NCBI GenBank assembly: GCA_016756835.1
Contig: JAESPE010000039.1
Span: forward strand, 1 to 33,337
DNA length: 33,337 bases
Direction: 5' to 3'
Origin: a gamma proteobacterium endosymbiont of Lamellibrachia anaximandri
Lineage (GTDB): Bacteria > Pseudomonadota > Gammaproteobacteria > Chromatiales > Chromatiaceae
Shown here piece after piece: positions 26,383 through 33,337 of the stretch. The notes under the pieces are model-generated. The model was not told the origin of the DNA. It saw nothing but the letters and a program-made list of their open reading frames with translations, and did no database searches. Within the stretch, counting starts at the first letter, position 1; every line of letters begins with the position of its first letter. A program made the translations under genes and the position numbers.

Positions 26383-26961
26383 TCACACCATCGCCAGGGG
26401 GACGGTGAGCACACTGTCCGCCACATCAACCAAACGCCGTTGACGCTCTCTGGCGAGTGACAGCAGTTTGACCCTTGCCTCTTCCTCAGCGATACCCATC
26501 CTCATCATCAGATGGCTGCGGGCACGGTCGATACGATAACTCTCCGCCAACTTGACACGCACACTCTCCATTGCCTGCGTCAGATTCTGCAGCCGCTCAA
26601 ACCCCGCAATGGCCGCATCGACAATCACACCCAACTCTACTTGCCGGATTGTGCCGGCTTCAAAATTGGTCACACCGGCATTGATCGCGCGTTGAATCAG
26701 ATGACCGTCCCTGTTTCGGCTCAACATTACCACCGGCAAAGCCGACACCGAGACCACAACCTCCAGCGATTCAAGCAATGCTGAAGAGGGGGTGTCCACA
26801 TCGATCAGGAGTAGATCAGGCTGCTCGCGCAGCACCCAGGCAAGCATATCGCTATTGGGACGGACAACATCGATGAGACGGCACCCCGCCTGGTTCAGAC
26901 AATCCCGAAGCTCCAGATCCGATATAGGATTTGCACTAACATATAGAATCGACCGCTTATC
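26383..26961 (-). CDS. ANTAR-domain response regulator with atypical receiver
   Basis: This 192-residue protein (TTG 26961 start) has an N-terminal receiver-like domain (about 1-115) and a C-terminal ANTAR RNA-binding domain (KLAESYRIDRARSHLMMRMG, IAEEEARVKLLSLARERQRR). ANTAR proteins release transcription terminators by binding paired hairpins in leader RNAs. The receiver keeps an Asp in LLLIDVDTPS but lacks the N-terminal acidic pair (ILYVSANP), so classical phosphorylation is doubtful. TTG 26961 has GGAG eight bases upstream; TTG 27003 would add 14 residues but has no visible site. No sensor or obvious target is adjacent. Confidence 0.85.
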   Translation of the reverse strand, partial: DKRSILYVSANPISDLELRDCLNQAGCRLIDVVRPNSDMLAWVLREQPDLLLIDVDTPSSALLESLEVVVSVSALPVVMLSRNRDGHLIQRAINAGVTNFEAGTIRQVELGVIVDAAIAGFERLQNLTQAMESVRVKLAESYRIDRARSHLMMRMGIAEEEARVKLLSLARERQRRLVDVADSVLTVPLAMV

Positions 26962-27262
26962 CAATTCCCCATCTCCATCTTTATTCGGAATATTGCTCAG
27001 CAAACATTGCTGTATCGTTATCTGTTTTCGGCAACACTGGATAAATCTATACCTTGTTCAGGATGCTATTTCCCGATTCACGGATCAAAGCATGATCTAT
27101 TTCACACCCCCTCTGACCTGCCAACCAGCTGCATGTAATAAACACCCCGCCACGATTTGCCTGTCCAGGAGTCGTCGCAGCATGCATTTCGTGGCAGGCT
27201 ATCTGTTTCCTACCGGACACTAAATATTTTTTGTCCCTATTTCCCCGTCTTTAGTCCTCATC

Positions 27263-27271
27263 TGGGGATAA
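27263..27271 (-). promoter_or_regulatory. DnaA-box-like site
   Basis: TGGGGATAA is the reverse complement of TTATCCCCA, one mismatch from the DnaA box TTATNCACA. Alone it would be weak; it lies near a perfect box. Confidence 0.4.
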
Positions 27272-27330
27272 ATTTCATACACAGTGCTAAGCGGATGATT
27301 TTCAAAATAATGCTTGCTCTGGATTAAAAG

Positions 27331-27339
27331 TTATCCACA
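27331..27339 (+). promoter_or_regulatory. DnaA box upstream of nrdA
   Basis: TTATCCACA is a perfect DnaA box, 64 bp before the -35 element. E. coli nrdAB is likewise controlled by DnaA, so this fits cell-cycle-linked control of deoxynucleotide supply. TTATACCCA at 27363-27371 is a further one-mismatch candidate. Confidence 0.7.
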
Positions 27340-27378
27340 ACCTGCACACAACTTACACAAGCTTATACCCACCCTAAT

Positions 27379-27394
27379 ACACAACATATTGTGG
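27379..27394. promoter_or_regulatory. NrdR box 1
   Basis: ACACAACATATTGTGG matches the palindromic NrdR box pattern (ACACNATATATNGTGT type). It lies immediately upstream of the -35 element. Its start is 32 bp, about three helical turns, from box 2, the spacing expected for cooperative NrdR binding. Confidence 0.8.
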
Positions 27395-27422
27395 TTGACA
27401 CATATGATTTTGCATATATATT
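27395..27422 (+). promoter_or_regulatory. Sigma-70 promoter of nrdAB
   Basis: A perfect -35 TTGACA (27395-27400) is followed after 16 bases by TATATT (27417-27422), one mismatch from the -10 consensus. NrdR box 1 abuts the -35 and box 2 covers the -10, so NrdR binding would block RNA polymerase. Confidence 0.75.
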
Positions 27423-27426
27423 GTGT
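27411..27426. promoter_or_regulatory. NrdR box 2
   Basis: TGCATATATATTGTGT matches the NrdR box pattern, best in its right half, and overlaps the -10 element. Confidence 0.75.
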
Positions 27427-27623
27427 TTATCAGATCGCTTCCTATCGATCACAAAGGACACAAAAACGGCCTGGATATTGCGCAGCCAATAAAGAATGGA
27501 CGCTATAGGAACAGCACAATAGTTATCAAGCATTTCCCGCCTTCCAACGAGAAACCGGGACTGCTCCCCGAATTAACACTGAACCCGAACAAGTGTGTTT
27601 GCCCGACACAGCCAGGAGGAGAC

Positions 27624-30506
27624 ATGGTCACCGAAGCCAGCCAGAATGATGTTGCATCCGACACCCTACCGCCGACCGTCCAGGAATCACTCGCTCCGGA
27701 AACCGCTTCTGGCAACAGTGGTGCATTCCAGGTCATCCGCCGCAACGGCAAGGTCACACATTTTGATGCCGGCAAGATCTCTGTCGCGGTAACCAAGGCC
27801 TTTCTTGCGGTCGAGGGGGGCAGCGCAGCCGCTTCAGGCCGCATCCACGATACTGTAAAGGAACTTACCCATCAGGTTTCGGTTGCCCTGACCCGCCGCA
27901 CGCCAGCCGGTGGAACGGTACATATCGAGGATATCCAGGACCAGGTGGAACTGGCCCTGATGCGCTCCGGCGAGCACAAGATCGCCCGTTCCTACGTACT
28001 CTACCGCGAGCAGCAGAATCAGAAGCGCGCGGAAGAGGCGGCACAGAAGGCGGCTGAAGGGGGTCTGCCCCCGGAACACCTGGTCAAGATCACCCTGGCT
28101 GACGGCAGCACCCGTCCGCTGGACATCAGCAGGCTTCGCTCTCTGGTTGAGGAGGCCTGTAACGGTCTGCAAGAGGTGGAGGCCGAAGCGATCCTGGACG
28201 ATACCTGCCGCAACCTGTTCGATGGCGTAAAAGAGGCCGATGTCTCCCAGGCGCTGGTAATGAGCGCACGCACCCTGATCGACCAGGAGCCCAACTACTC
28301 CCAGGTCGCTGCCCGTCTGCTGTTGGACATCCTGCGCCGCGAGGCACTCGGTTTCCTCGGCCAGGAGAACAACGTCGGTACCCAAGCCGAGATGGGCGCA
28401 TGCTACAGCGACTACTTCAAGTCCTATATCCATCGTGCAGGGGAGCTGGAACTGCTCGACACCCGCCTTGGTCAATACGATCTGGATCGGCTCGGCGCCG
28501 CCATCAAGCCGGAGCGCGACCTGCAGTTCGCCTACCTGGGCCTGCAGACGCTCTACGACCGCTACTTCGTCCACAGTGAGGACGGCGTGCGCTTCGAACT
28601 GCCTCAGGCCTTCTTTATGCGCGTCTCCATGGGACTGGCAATCAACGAGATCGACCGCGAAGATCGGGCCATCGAGTTCTATGAACTGCTCTCATCTTTC
28701 AGATTCATGAGTTCCACGCCGACCCTGTTCAACTCCGGCAGCCTGCGGCCACAGCTCTCCAGCTGCTACCTGACCACCGTGCCCGACAACCTGGACGGCA
28801 TCTACAGCTCTATCAAGGACAACGCCCTACTCTCCAAGTTCGCCGGCGGTCTGGGTAACGACTGGACCCGTGTGCGCGGCCTGGGTGCCCATATCAAGAG
28901 CACCAACGGCAAGTCTCAGGGCGTGGTTCCCTTCCTCAAGGTAGCCAACGACACTGCCGTGGCAGTCAACCAGGGCGGTAAGCGCAAAGGTGCCGTCTGC
29001 GCCTACCTGGAGACCTGGCACATCGACATCGAGGAGTTCCTGGAGCTGCGCAAAAATACCGGTGACGAGCGCCGCCGCACCCACGACATGAACACCGCCA
29101 ACTGGATCCCGGACCTGTTCATGAAACGCGTGGCCGAAGAGGGCGACTGGACCCTGTTTACCCCCAACGAGACACCGGATCTGCACGACCTCACCGGCAA
29201 CGATTTCGAAGCGGCCTACAACGCCTACGAAGAGAAGGCGGCCAAGGGCGGGATCAAGATCTTCAAGACCGTGAAGGCAGTGGACCTGTGGCGCAAGATG
29301 CTCGGCATGTTGTTCGAGACCGGCCACCCCTGGGTGACCTTCAAGGATCCCTGCAACATCCGCTACACCAATCAACACATGGGCGTGGTGCACAGCTCCA
29401 ATCTCTGCACCGAGATCACCCTGCACACCAACGACAAAGAGATCGCCGTCTGCAACCTGGGTTCGGTCAACCTGCCTGCCCATGTCAATGAGAACGGCCT
29501 CGATCTGGCGAAGCTGGAGAAGACCGTCACCACCGCCATGCGCATGCTCGACAACGTCATCGACTACAACTACTACAGCGTACCTCAGGCACGAAACTCC
29601 AACCTGCGTCACCGCCCGGTTGGGCTGGGCATCATGGGTTTCCAGGATGCGCTCTACAAACAGCGCATCCCCTACTCTTCGGAGCAGGCCCTCGACTTTG
29701 CCGACCGCTCCATGGAGGCAGTGAGCTACTACGCCATCCAGGCATCTTCAAACATGGCAGCCGAGCGTGGCCGCTACTCCACCTACGAAGGTTCTCTGTG
29801 GAGCCAGGGCATCCTGCCCATCGACTCGATGAAAAAACTCAAGGAGAGCCGCGGCGACTACCTGCAGGTGGACGAAAGCCAGACCCTCGATTGGGATCAC
29901 CTGCGCCAGAAGGTGACCACCCAGGGGATGCGCAACTCCAACTGCATGGCCATCGCACCCACCGCCACCATCTCCAATATCTGTGGCGTGAGTCAGTCCA
30001 TCGAACCCACCTACCAGAACCTGTTCGTCAAATCGAACCTCTCCGGCGAGTTCACAGTGGTCAACTCATACCTGGTACACGATCTGAAGAAGCAGGGTCT
30101 GTGGGACGAGGTGATGGTCAACGATCTCAAATACTACGACGGCTCCCTGCAACCCATCGACCGCATTCCTGCGGAGCTGAAGGCGCTCTACGCCACCGCC
30201 TTTGAAATGGATGCCCGCTGGCTGGTGGAGGCCGGTTCCCGCCGCCAGAAGTGGATCGACCAGGGCCAGTCCCTGAACCTCTATATGGCGGAACCCTCCG
30301 GCAAAAAGCTGGACAACCTCTATAAACTGGCCTGGGTGCGCGGACTCAAAACCACTTACTACCTGCGTTCCATCGGCGCCACTGCTGCGGAGAAGACCAG
30401 CGTGGTGTCCAGCAACGACGACGGTCAGGTCAATCTGCTTGGCGGTAACAGCGATGCACCCAAAGCCTGCTCGATCCTCGATCCGGAATGCGAGGCGTGT
30501 CAGTAA
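27624..30506 (+). CDS. nrdA: Class Ia ribonucleotide reductase alpha subunit with two ATP-cones
   Basis: This 960-residue protein reduces ribonucleoside diphosphates to deoxyribonucleotides with NrdB. Two N-terminal ATP-cone domains are visible: a well-conserved one at about 35-130 (VIRRNGKVTHFDAGKI) and a more diverged one at about 153-236. This resembles Pseudomonas aeruginosa NrdA; E. coli NrdA has one cone and 761 residues. The catalytic core has Asn593, Cys595 and Glu597 (NLCTE), and the C-terminal redox pair is CEAC. The start ATG 27624 has AGGAGG four bases upstream. The dATP-binding cone should give allosteric shut-off. nrdB follows after a REP-like element. Confidence 0.96.
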   Translation: MVTEASQNDVASDTLPPTVQESLAPETASGNSGAFQVIRRNGKVTHFDAGKISVAVTKAFLAVEGGSAAASGRIHDTVKELTHQVSVALTRRTPAGGTVHIEDIQDQVELALMRSGEHKIARSYVLYREQQNQKRAEEAAQKAAEGGLPPEHLVKITLADGSTRPLDISRLRSLVEEACNGLQEVEAEAILDDTCRNLFDGVKEADVSQALVMSARTLIDQEPNYSQVAARLLLDILRREALGFLGQENNVGTQAEMGACYSDYFKSYIHRAGELELLDTRLGQYDLDRLGAAIKPERDLQFAYLGLQTLYDRYFVHSEDGVRFELPQAFFMRVSMGLAINEIDREDRAIEFYELLSSFRFMSSTPTLFNSGSLRPQLSSCYLTTVPDNLDGIYSSIKDNALLSKFAGGLGNDWTRVRGLGAHIKSTNGKSQGVVPFLKVANDTAVAVNQGGKRKGAVCAYLETWHIDIEEFLELRKNTGDERRRTHDMNTANWIPDLFMKRVAEEGDWTLFTPNETPDLHDLTGNDFEAAYNAYEEKAAKGGIKIFKTVKAVDLWRKMLGMLFETGHPWVTFKDPCNIRYTNQHMGVVHSSNLCTEITLHTNDKEIAVCNLGSVNLPAHVNENGLDLAKLEKTVTTAMRMLDNVIDYNYYSVPQARNSNLRHRPVGLGIMGFQDALYKQRIPYSSEQALDFADRSMEAVSYYAIQASSNMAAERGRYSTYEGSLWSQGILPIDSMKKLKESRGDYLQVDESQTLDWDHLRQKVTTQGMRNSNCMAIAPTATISNICGVSQSIEPTYQNLFVKSNLSGEFTVVNSYLVHDLKKQGLWDEVMVNDLKYYDGSLQPIDRIPAELKALYATAFEMDARWLVEAGSRRQKWIDQGQSLNLYMAEPSGKKLDNLYKLAWVRGLKTTYYLRSIGATAAEKTSVVSSNDDGQVNLLGGNSDAPKACSILDPECEACQ

Positions 30507-30540
30507 AGAAGGTTAAAGGCGAAAGGTTAAAGGTTAAAAG
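30505..30540. repeat. Short direct repeats after nrdA
   Basis: AAGGTTAAAGG-type units repeat imperfectly three times directly after the nrdA stop. Confidence 0.6.
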
Positions 30541-30545
30541 CCTTG

Positions 30546-30569
30546 TGTCGCTGACGCGACAACCTTTTT
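30546..30569 (+). terminator. Possible weak terminator or attenuator between nrdA and nrdB
   Basis: TGTCGC-TGAC-GCGACA forms a six-base-pair stem, followed by ACC and five T. The stem is short and the T run is offset, so partial termination at most is expected. Confidence 0.4.
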
Positions 30570-30575
30570 GAATAT

Positions 30576-30633
30576 GTAGGAGCGGTGCCTCGCCGCGATC
30601 ACGAACCACATCGCGGCGAGGCACCGCTCCTAC
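30576..30633. repeat. REP-like perfect inverted repeat, family A, copy 2
   Basis: Two perfectly complementary 24-base arms (30576-30599 and 30610-30633), starting GTAGGAGCGGTGCC, enclose a 10-base loop. It lies between nrdA and nrdB and could set the relative mRNA stability of the two genes. Confidence 0.92.
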
Positions 30634-30704
30634 ACAAAATACCAAAATACAGAGTTAATGCCGTTACTCCGGCGCGGGACTCATTCATCAAGGGGATGAA
30701 AACA

Positions 30705-31865
30705 ATGCTGAATTGGGACGATCCATTGACGGCACCGACACCAACTGTCAAACAGGCGCCACAGGCCGATGCAATCGTTGATAGCGAGTTGCAGATACCG
30801 GAAGCCGTTGTCGCAACCGAAACAACGGAGATGCCGGCCGAGGCAGCGATGAACCTGGATGTTAAACCGGTCAACCCGGATGACAAACGCGTCATCAACG
30901 GTTTGACCGATATCAACCAGCTGGCGCCTTTCAAATACCCTTGGGCCTGGGACTATTTCCTCAACGGCAATAAGAACCACTGGACGCCGCTGGACATCAA
31001 CATGGCGCAGGATGTGCACGACTACCACCACAGCCTGACGCTGGAGGAACGGCATGTCTACGAAAACGTGCTCTCTTATCTGACCACCTCCGACATCCTG
31101 GCGATGCGCAACATCGGTCTGGCGGTGATGGAGAAGATGTCCGCCCCCGAACTGCAGATCTACCAGGCCCGCCAGGTCTACGAGGAGGCCCTGCACACCT
31201 GGACCTACCAGCACTGCATCGAGACCATCGGCCTCGACCAGGGGGAGATCTACAACCGCTATCGCGTGGTGCCGGAGATCAACCGCAAGATCCAGATCAC
31301 CAACCGCCGTCTCGCCTCGATCCTGCGCGCCGACATCAATCTGCGGGATCCCGACGAGCTACAGAACTTCGTCATGGCCTATATCTTTTTCGCGGGCATC
31401 TTCGAAGGCTGCTGGTTCTACAACGGTTTCAGCCCGATCTTCGCCCTACAGCGCCGGGGGTTGATGAAGGGCACCGCAGAACAGCTGCAGTACATCATGC
31501 GCGACGAAGTGCTGCACGCCTCCTTCGGCATCCGCGTGGTGAAGCAGATCATGTTTGAAGAGGGTATACAGCTCGATCCCAAAGCGGTCCGCGAGATGTG
31601 GGACGAGGCGCTGGAAGCTGAGACAGGATACGCAGGTTATATTCTCAAGGATCCGATTCTCGGTTATTCGAAAGAGGATCACATCGAGCAGTTCCGCTTT
31701 ATCGCCAACCGCCGGGCACGCCAGCTCGGGATGGAAGAACCCTTCCCCGGTGCCGAGAACGCCCTGCCCTGGCTCGACGAACAGGCCAACCTGCGCAAGG
31801 AGAAGAACTTCTTCGAAACCCGTGTCACCGAGTATCAGGCCGGTGGCGCACTGAACTGGGACTGA
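30705..31865 (+). CDS. nrdB: Class Ia ribonucleotide reductase beta subunit
   Basis: This 386-residue protein houses the diiron-tyrosyl radical cofactor. Iron ligands are recognisable in YEEALHTWTY (Glu and His, with Tyr four residues after His as in E. coli Tyr122), FEGCWFYNG and RDEVLHASFG. So a true tyrosyl-radical class Ia enzyme is predicted. The N-terminal ~70 residues (to about KPVNPDDKRV) are variable and low in structure. I start at ATG 30705 (MLNWDDPL, like Pseudomonas NrdB), with AAGGGG nine bases upstream; ATG 30696 lies too close to that site. Confidence 0.95.
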   Translation: MLNWDDPLTAPTPTVKQAPQADAIVDSELQIPEAVVATETTEMPAEAAMNLDVKPVNPDDKRVINGLTDINQLAPFKYPWAWDYFLNGNKNHWTPLDINMAQDVHDYHHSLTLEERHVYENVLSYLTTSDILAMRNIGLAVMEKMSAPELQIYQARQVYEEALHTWTYQHCIETIGLDQGEIYNRYRVVPEINRKIQITNRRLASILRADINLRDPDELQNFVMAYIFFAGIFEGCWFYNGFSPIFALQRRGLMKGTAEQLQYIMRDEVLHASFGIRVVKQIMFEEGIQLDPKAVREMWDEALEAETGYAGYILKDPILGYSKEDHIEQFRFIANRRARQLGMEEPFPGAENALPWLDEQANLRKEKNFFETRVTEYQAGGALNWD

Positions 31866-31896
31866 GGCAAAGAGTTAGTAGTCACGGAGCGATATC

Positions 31897-31914
31897 GGCA
31901 GGGATGCCTTTTTA
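31897..31914 (+). terminator. Possible weak terminator after nrdB
   Basis: GGCA-GGGA-TGCC is followed by five T. The four-base stem is short, so function is uncertain. Confidence 0.3.
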
Positions 31915-31926
31915 ATTCTTTAGGTG

Positions 31927-31951
31927 GGCGGCGTCAAATTTGACTTCGACC
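31927..31951. repeat. Dispersed palindrome, family C, copy 2
   Basis: This copy shares the GTCAAATTTGAC core and flanks (inverted orientation) with the copy at 25574-25599. It lies between nrdB and the zinc-ribbon gene. Confidence 0.7.
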
Positions 31952-31977
31952 GCTTCACAATCAAGGGGGGGATTTTC

Positions 31978-32172
31978 ATGTTATGTTCGCACTGCTCATC
32001 CGTGATGTTACAGACTGAATCCCTGCGGGACAGCACTACCGAACAGTCTCGTTATGAGTGTCCGGTGTGTAGACGTACGCACCTGCAAACACGGCAACTG
32101 CACTTGGCTGCGTCTCAGCATCCGGACCACAGCCACCACTTTCCGGGCGGTGAAGGCGTCACGCCCCACTGA
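31978..32172 (+). CDS. Small zinc-ribbon protein of unknown function
   Basis: This 64-residue protein has two CxxC pairs, CSHC (residues 3-6) and CPVC near residue 27, that form a zinc-ribbon-like knuckle, followed by a His-rich tail (HPDHSHHFPGG). A run of seven G six bases before ATG 31978 is a good ribosome binding site. An in-frame extension upstream runs through the family C palindrome and is less likely. No function can be named. Confidence 0.65.
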   Translation: MLCSHCSSVMLQTESLRDSTTEQSRYECPVCRRTHLQTRQLHLAASQHPDHSHHFPGGEGVTPH

Positions 32173-32204
32173 CTCAGGTCAAGCAGCCAAAACTACGGAA
32201 GGGA

Positions 32205-32612
32205 TCAGCGGGGGAATGCTGCCGCATAGTGTTCTATCCACTCAATCGCAGCCTGTTCTCCGGTAAGTCGCCGCCCCTCTTTTTTCAGCACATCCTGTTT
32301 GTACTGTTCGATATGGCAGACCTGCTCCACCATGCGCAGGGCAAACTCATCACCCGCATCTTCAAATCTCACGCCAACCTCGTAACAGTCGTCCAGCGCC
32401 TTGCACCAGACAGTTATCCCTGATGCATGGAACTCCGGGGGCGTTATGGAGATGGCCACGTGGATAACAGTGCCGGGGGCAATCCAATGATTTGCGATGA
32501 AGCAGAGTCCACCGTCACTGATGTTTTTCAGACAATCATGGTTGTCAGCGACAATCTCACCCAAATCGAAATCGATGGGTATGTCGGATGGATGCCGAAT
32601 GAAGTGACGCAT
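32205..32612 (-). CDS. PilZ-domain protein
   Basis: This 135-residue protein carries the PilZ cyclic-di-GMP motifs: RxxxR at residues 2-6 (RHFIR), and NISDGGLCF, the D/NxSxxG element. A beta-barrel pattern follows, ending with GVRFED. It is therefore a candidate cyclic-di-GMP receptor. The C-terminal ~40 residues are helical and may contact a partner. The ribosome binding site is weak. No neighbour reveals its target. Confidence 0.85.
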   Translation of the reverse strand: MRHFIRHPSDIPIDFDLGEIVADNHDCLKNISDGGLCFIANHWIAPGTVIHVAISITPPEFHASGITVWCKALDDCYEVGVRFEDAGDEFALRMVEQVCHIEQYKQDVLKKEGRRLTGEQAAIEWIEHYAAAFPR

Positions 32613-32795
32613 GCTGAATCTTGCTTGCTCGTACGAAGGCCTATTCTCCAGCCGGTCCCTCTCATCCCCCGCCGGGAAAAACCATATTGCTCAATGGGTA
32701 TCTACCTTAAGGAAAGCAAAGCTTGAAACTATTTTCAAGGTCAGCACCTCACACACCCGTCTATCAAGACGAGCAATCAGACAGCATATTAAATT

Positions 32796-32813
32796 GTAGG
32801 AGCGGCGCCTCGC
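32796..32813 (+). repeat. Truncated REP-like arm, family A, copy 3
   Basis: GTAGGAGCGGCGCCTCGC matches the first arm of the family A elements but ends before the second half, and no complementary arm follows. It looks like a broken copy. Confidence 0.8.
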
Positions 32814-32849
32814 ATCAATCCTTGTAAAATCATACTCATAGAGATTAAA

Positions 32850-33227
32850 TCATCGAAGCATCTTCCTGATACTGAATGTCAGCACCAAGGGCCATAACGC
32901 CCAATTGAGCAGCGAGATAAGAATCCCTACATCTTTTGGTGTTAGCGAACTGTTTAACCGGCAATCCGGTTGGCTTGCTACAGACTGTAGAGGAGCATCA
33001 CGTTTTGACTTTTCGTCTAGATCCTGCAAATCACTGGAGCCTCTCAAATTAAGTGACGTTTTGCAGAATAGGTGAAGGCCCGACTCCTCTGCCAAATCCC
33101 ATTCATCCCGGGCCACAAGCCCAATGATAGGAATATGATAACGCAGCGATATAAAGAACGGCGTTGCGTCCTGCCATATAACCGCCGGTGGTATCTTGAG
33201 AGGAGCGAGCCCCTCTGCAGAACGCAC
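32850..33227 (-). CDS. Uncertain ORF, possibly the remnant of a larger membrane protein gene
   Basis: The 125-residue frame contains a protein-like stretch (VIWQDATPFFISLRYHIPII, then GLVARDEWDLAEESG) and one C-terminal hydrophobic segment (GILISLLNWALWPLVLTF). GTG 33227 is the only nearby start and has no good ribosome binding site. An in-frame stop lies at about 33236-33238, and another open frame covers 33292-33044. The style recalls the soluble end of GT-C-type membrane glycosyltransferases, but I cannot assign a family. A frameshifted or truncated gene is as likely as an intact one. Confidence 0.35.
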   Translation of the reverse strand: MRSAEGLAPLKIPPAVIWQDATPFFISLRYHIPIIGLVARDEWDLAEESGLHLFCKTSLNLRGSSDLQDLDEKSKRDAPLQSVASQPDCRLNSSLTPKDVGILISLLNWALWPLVLTFSIRKMLR

Positions 33228-33337
33228 CTCACGATCAGGGCCACCGCATTAAAATCAGCTTGAAAACACCACCTTAGTGCGGTAACGGTCATTCCACGCA
33301 GCTTTTCTCTTTTTCTTAGCGAGACTGAGTGAAGAGG

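Larger units (their letters stand above)
27004..27623. promoter_or_regulatory. Long upstream regulatory region of nrdAB
   Basis: About 620 bases without a supported gene. It holds DnaA-box-like sites (27263-27271, 27331-27339, 27363-27371), two NrdR boxes (27379-27394 and 27411-27426) and a strong sigma-70 promoter. An untranslated leader of about 190 bases then runs to ATG 27624. The open frame upstream of that ATG is not likely to be coding, because it runs through the promoter and AGGAGG sits four bases before the ATG. Confidence 0.8.

Noticed and set aside
17731..27611. TGCCCGACACA shared between the tandem duplication at 17726-17761 and the nrdA leader at 27600-27611, as a common operator
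   Set aside because: Only 11 bp match, the nrdA copy lies far downstream of the promoter, and there are two loci only; chance is plausible.
27423..27623. Longer nrdA start adding 67 residues
   Set aside because: The extension begins inside the promoter and NrdR box 2, and AGGAGG sits four bases before ATG 27624, where homology-like sequence begins.
30585..30704. Longer nrdB start
   Set aside because: The extension translates the REP-like hairpin; MLNWDDPL at 30705 fits the family start.
1..33337. tRNA, rRNA, riboswitch, integrase, IS transposase or toxin-antitoxin genes
   Set aside because: I looked for these and saw none that I could support; only small palindromic repeats suggest mobility.

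Overview
The window looks like chromosomal DNA of a sulfur-oxidising gammaproteobacterium, probably near the Chromatiales / Sedimenticola-Thiodiazotropha group. The clues are flavocytochrome c sulfide dehydrogenase (fccAB) among several c-type cytochromes, a group 3b-type NAD(P)-linked [NiFe] hydrogenase, the gammaproteobacterial zapD-yacG pair, an RstAB-type two-component system, and a class Ia ribonucleotide reductase with a Pseudomonas-like two-ATP-cone NrdA. The assignment is inferred from gene content; no 16S or other phylogenetic marker is present.

Layout. 1-1850: the leader-distal part of a type I-E CRISPR array (30 full repeats, 30 spacers); leader and cas genes must lie left of the window. 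2255-3943: a B12-binding-type radical SAM protein. 4058-6433 (minus): a Ser/Thr kinase-HDOD-GAF fusion. 6560-11062 (minus): a tightly coupled five-gene hydrogenase operon (beta, gamma, delta and alpha subunits, then the maturation protease). 11245-14139: rstA-rstB and a small lipoprotein, with two near-identical RstA-box-like sites. 14219-14410: a remnant of a dihydroorotate-dehydrogenase-like gene. 14420-18808: a DUF4124 protein, an exported protein plus a TlpA-like thioredoxin, zapD-yacG, a membrane-anchored protein, and a CSPC thioredoxin coupled to a GloC-type hydrolase. 19165-25563: an electron-transfer region with a tetraheme NapC/NirT-like cytochrome, a periplasmic ankyrin protein, fccAB, two divergent paralogous diheme cytochromes and a DUF302 protein. 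25681-26961 (minus): a CBS-domain protein and an orphan ANTAR regulator. 27624-31865: nrdA-nrdB behind a promoter carrying two NrdR boxes and DnaA boxes. 31978-33227: a small zinc-ribbon protein, a PilZ protein and a doubtful, possibly decayed ORF.

How it fits together: FccAB would oxidise sulfide in the periplasm and pass electrons to c-type cytochromes, for which the surrounding diheme and tetraheme proteins are candidates. The cytoplasmic hydrogenase would exchange electrons between H2 and NAD(P)H. Thioredoxin-fold proteins may serve redox homeostasis.

Three families of short dispersed palindromes (REP-like) lie between genes, and in two cases the element supplies the stop codon of the neighbouring gene. 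I found no convincing wholly new system. The most notable signals are the tandemly duplicated RstB sensor with its apparent small regulon, the NrdR/DnaA architecture of the nrd promoter, the kinase-HDOD-GAF fusion with an intact HD pair, and the FccAB-cytochrome-ankyrin neighbourhood.
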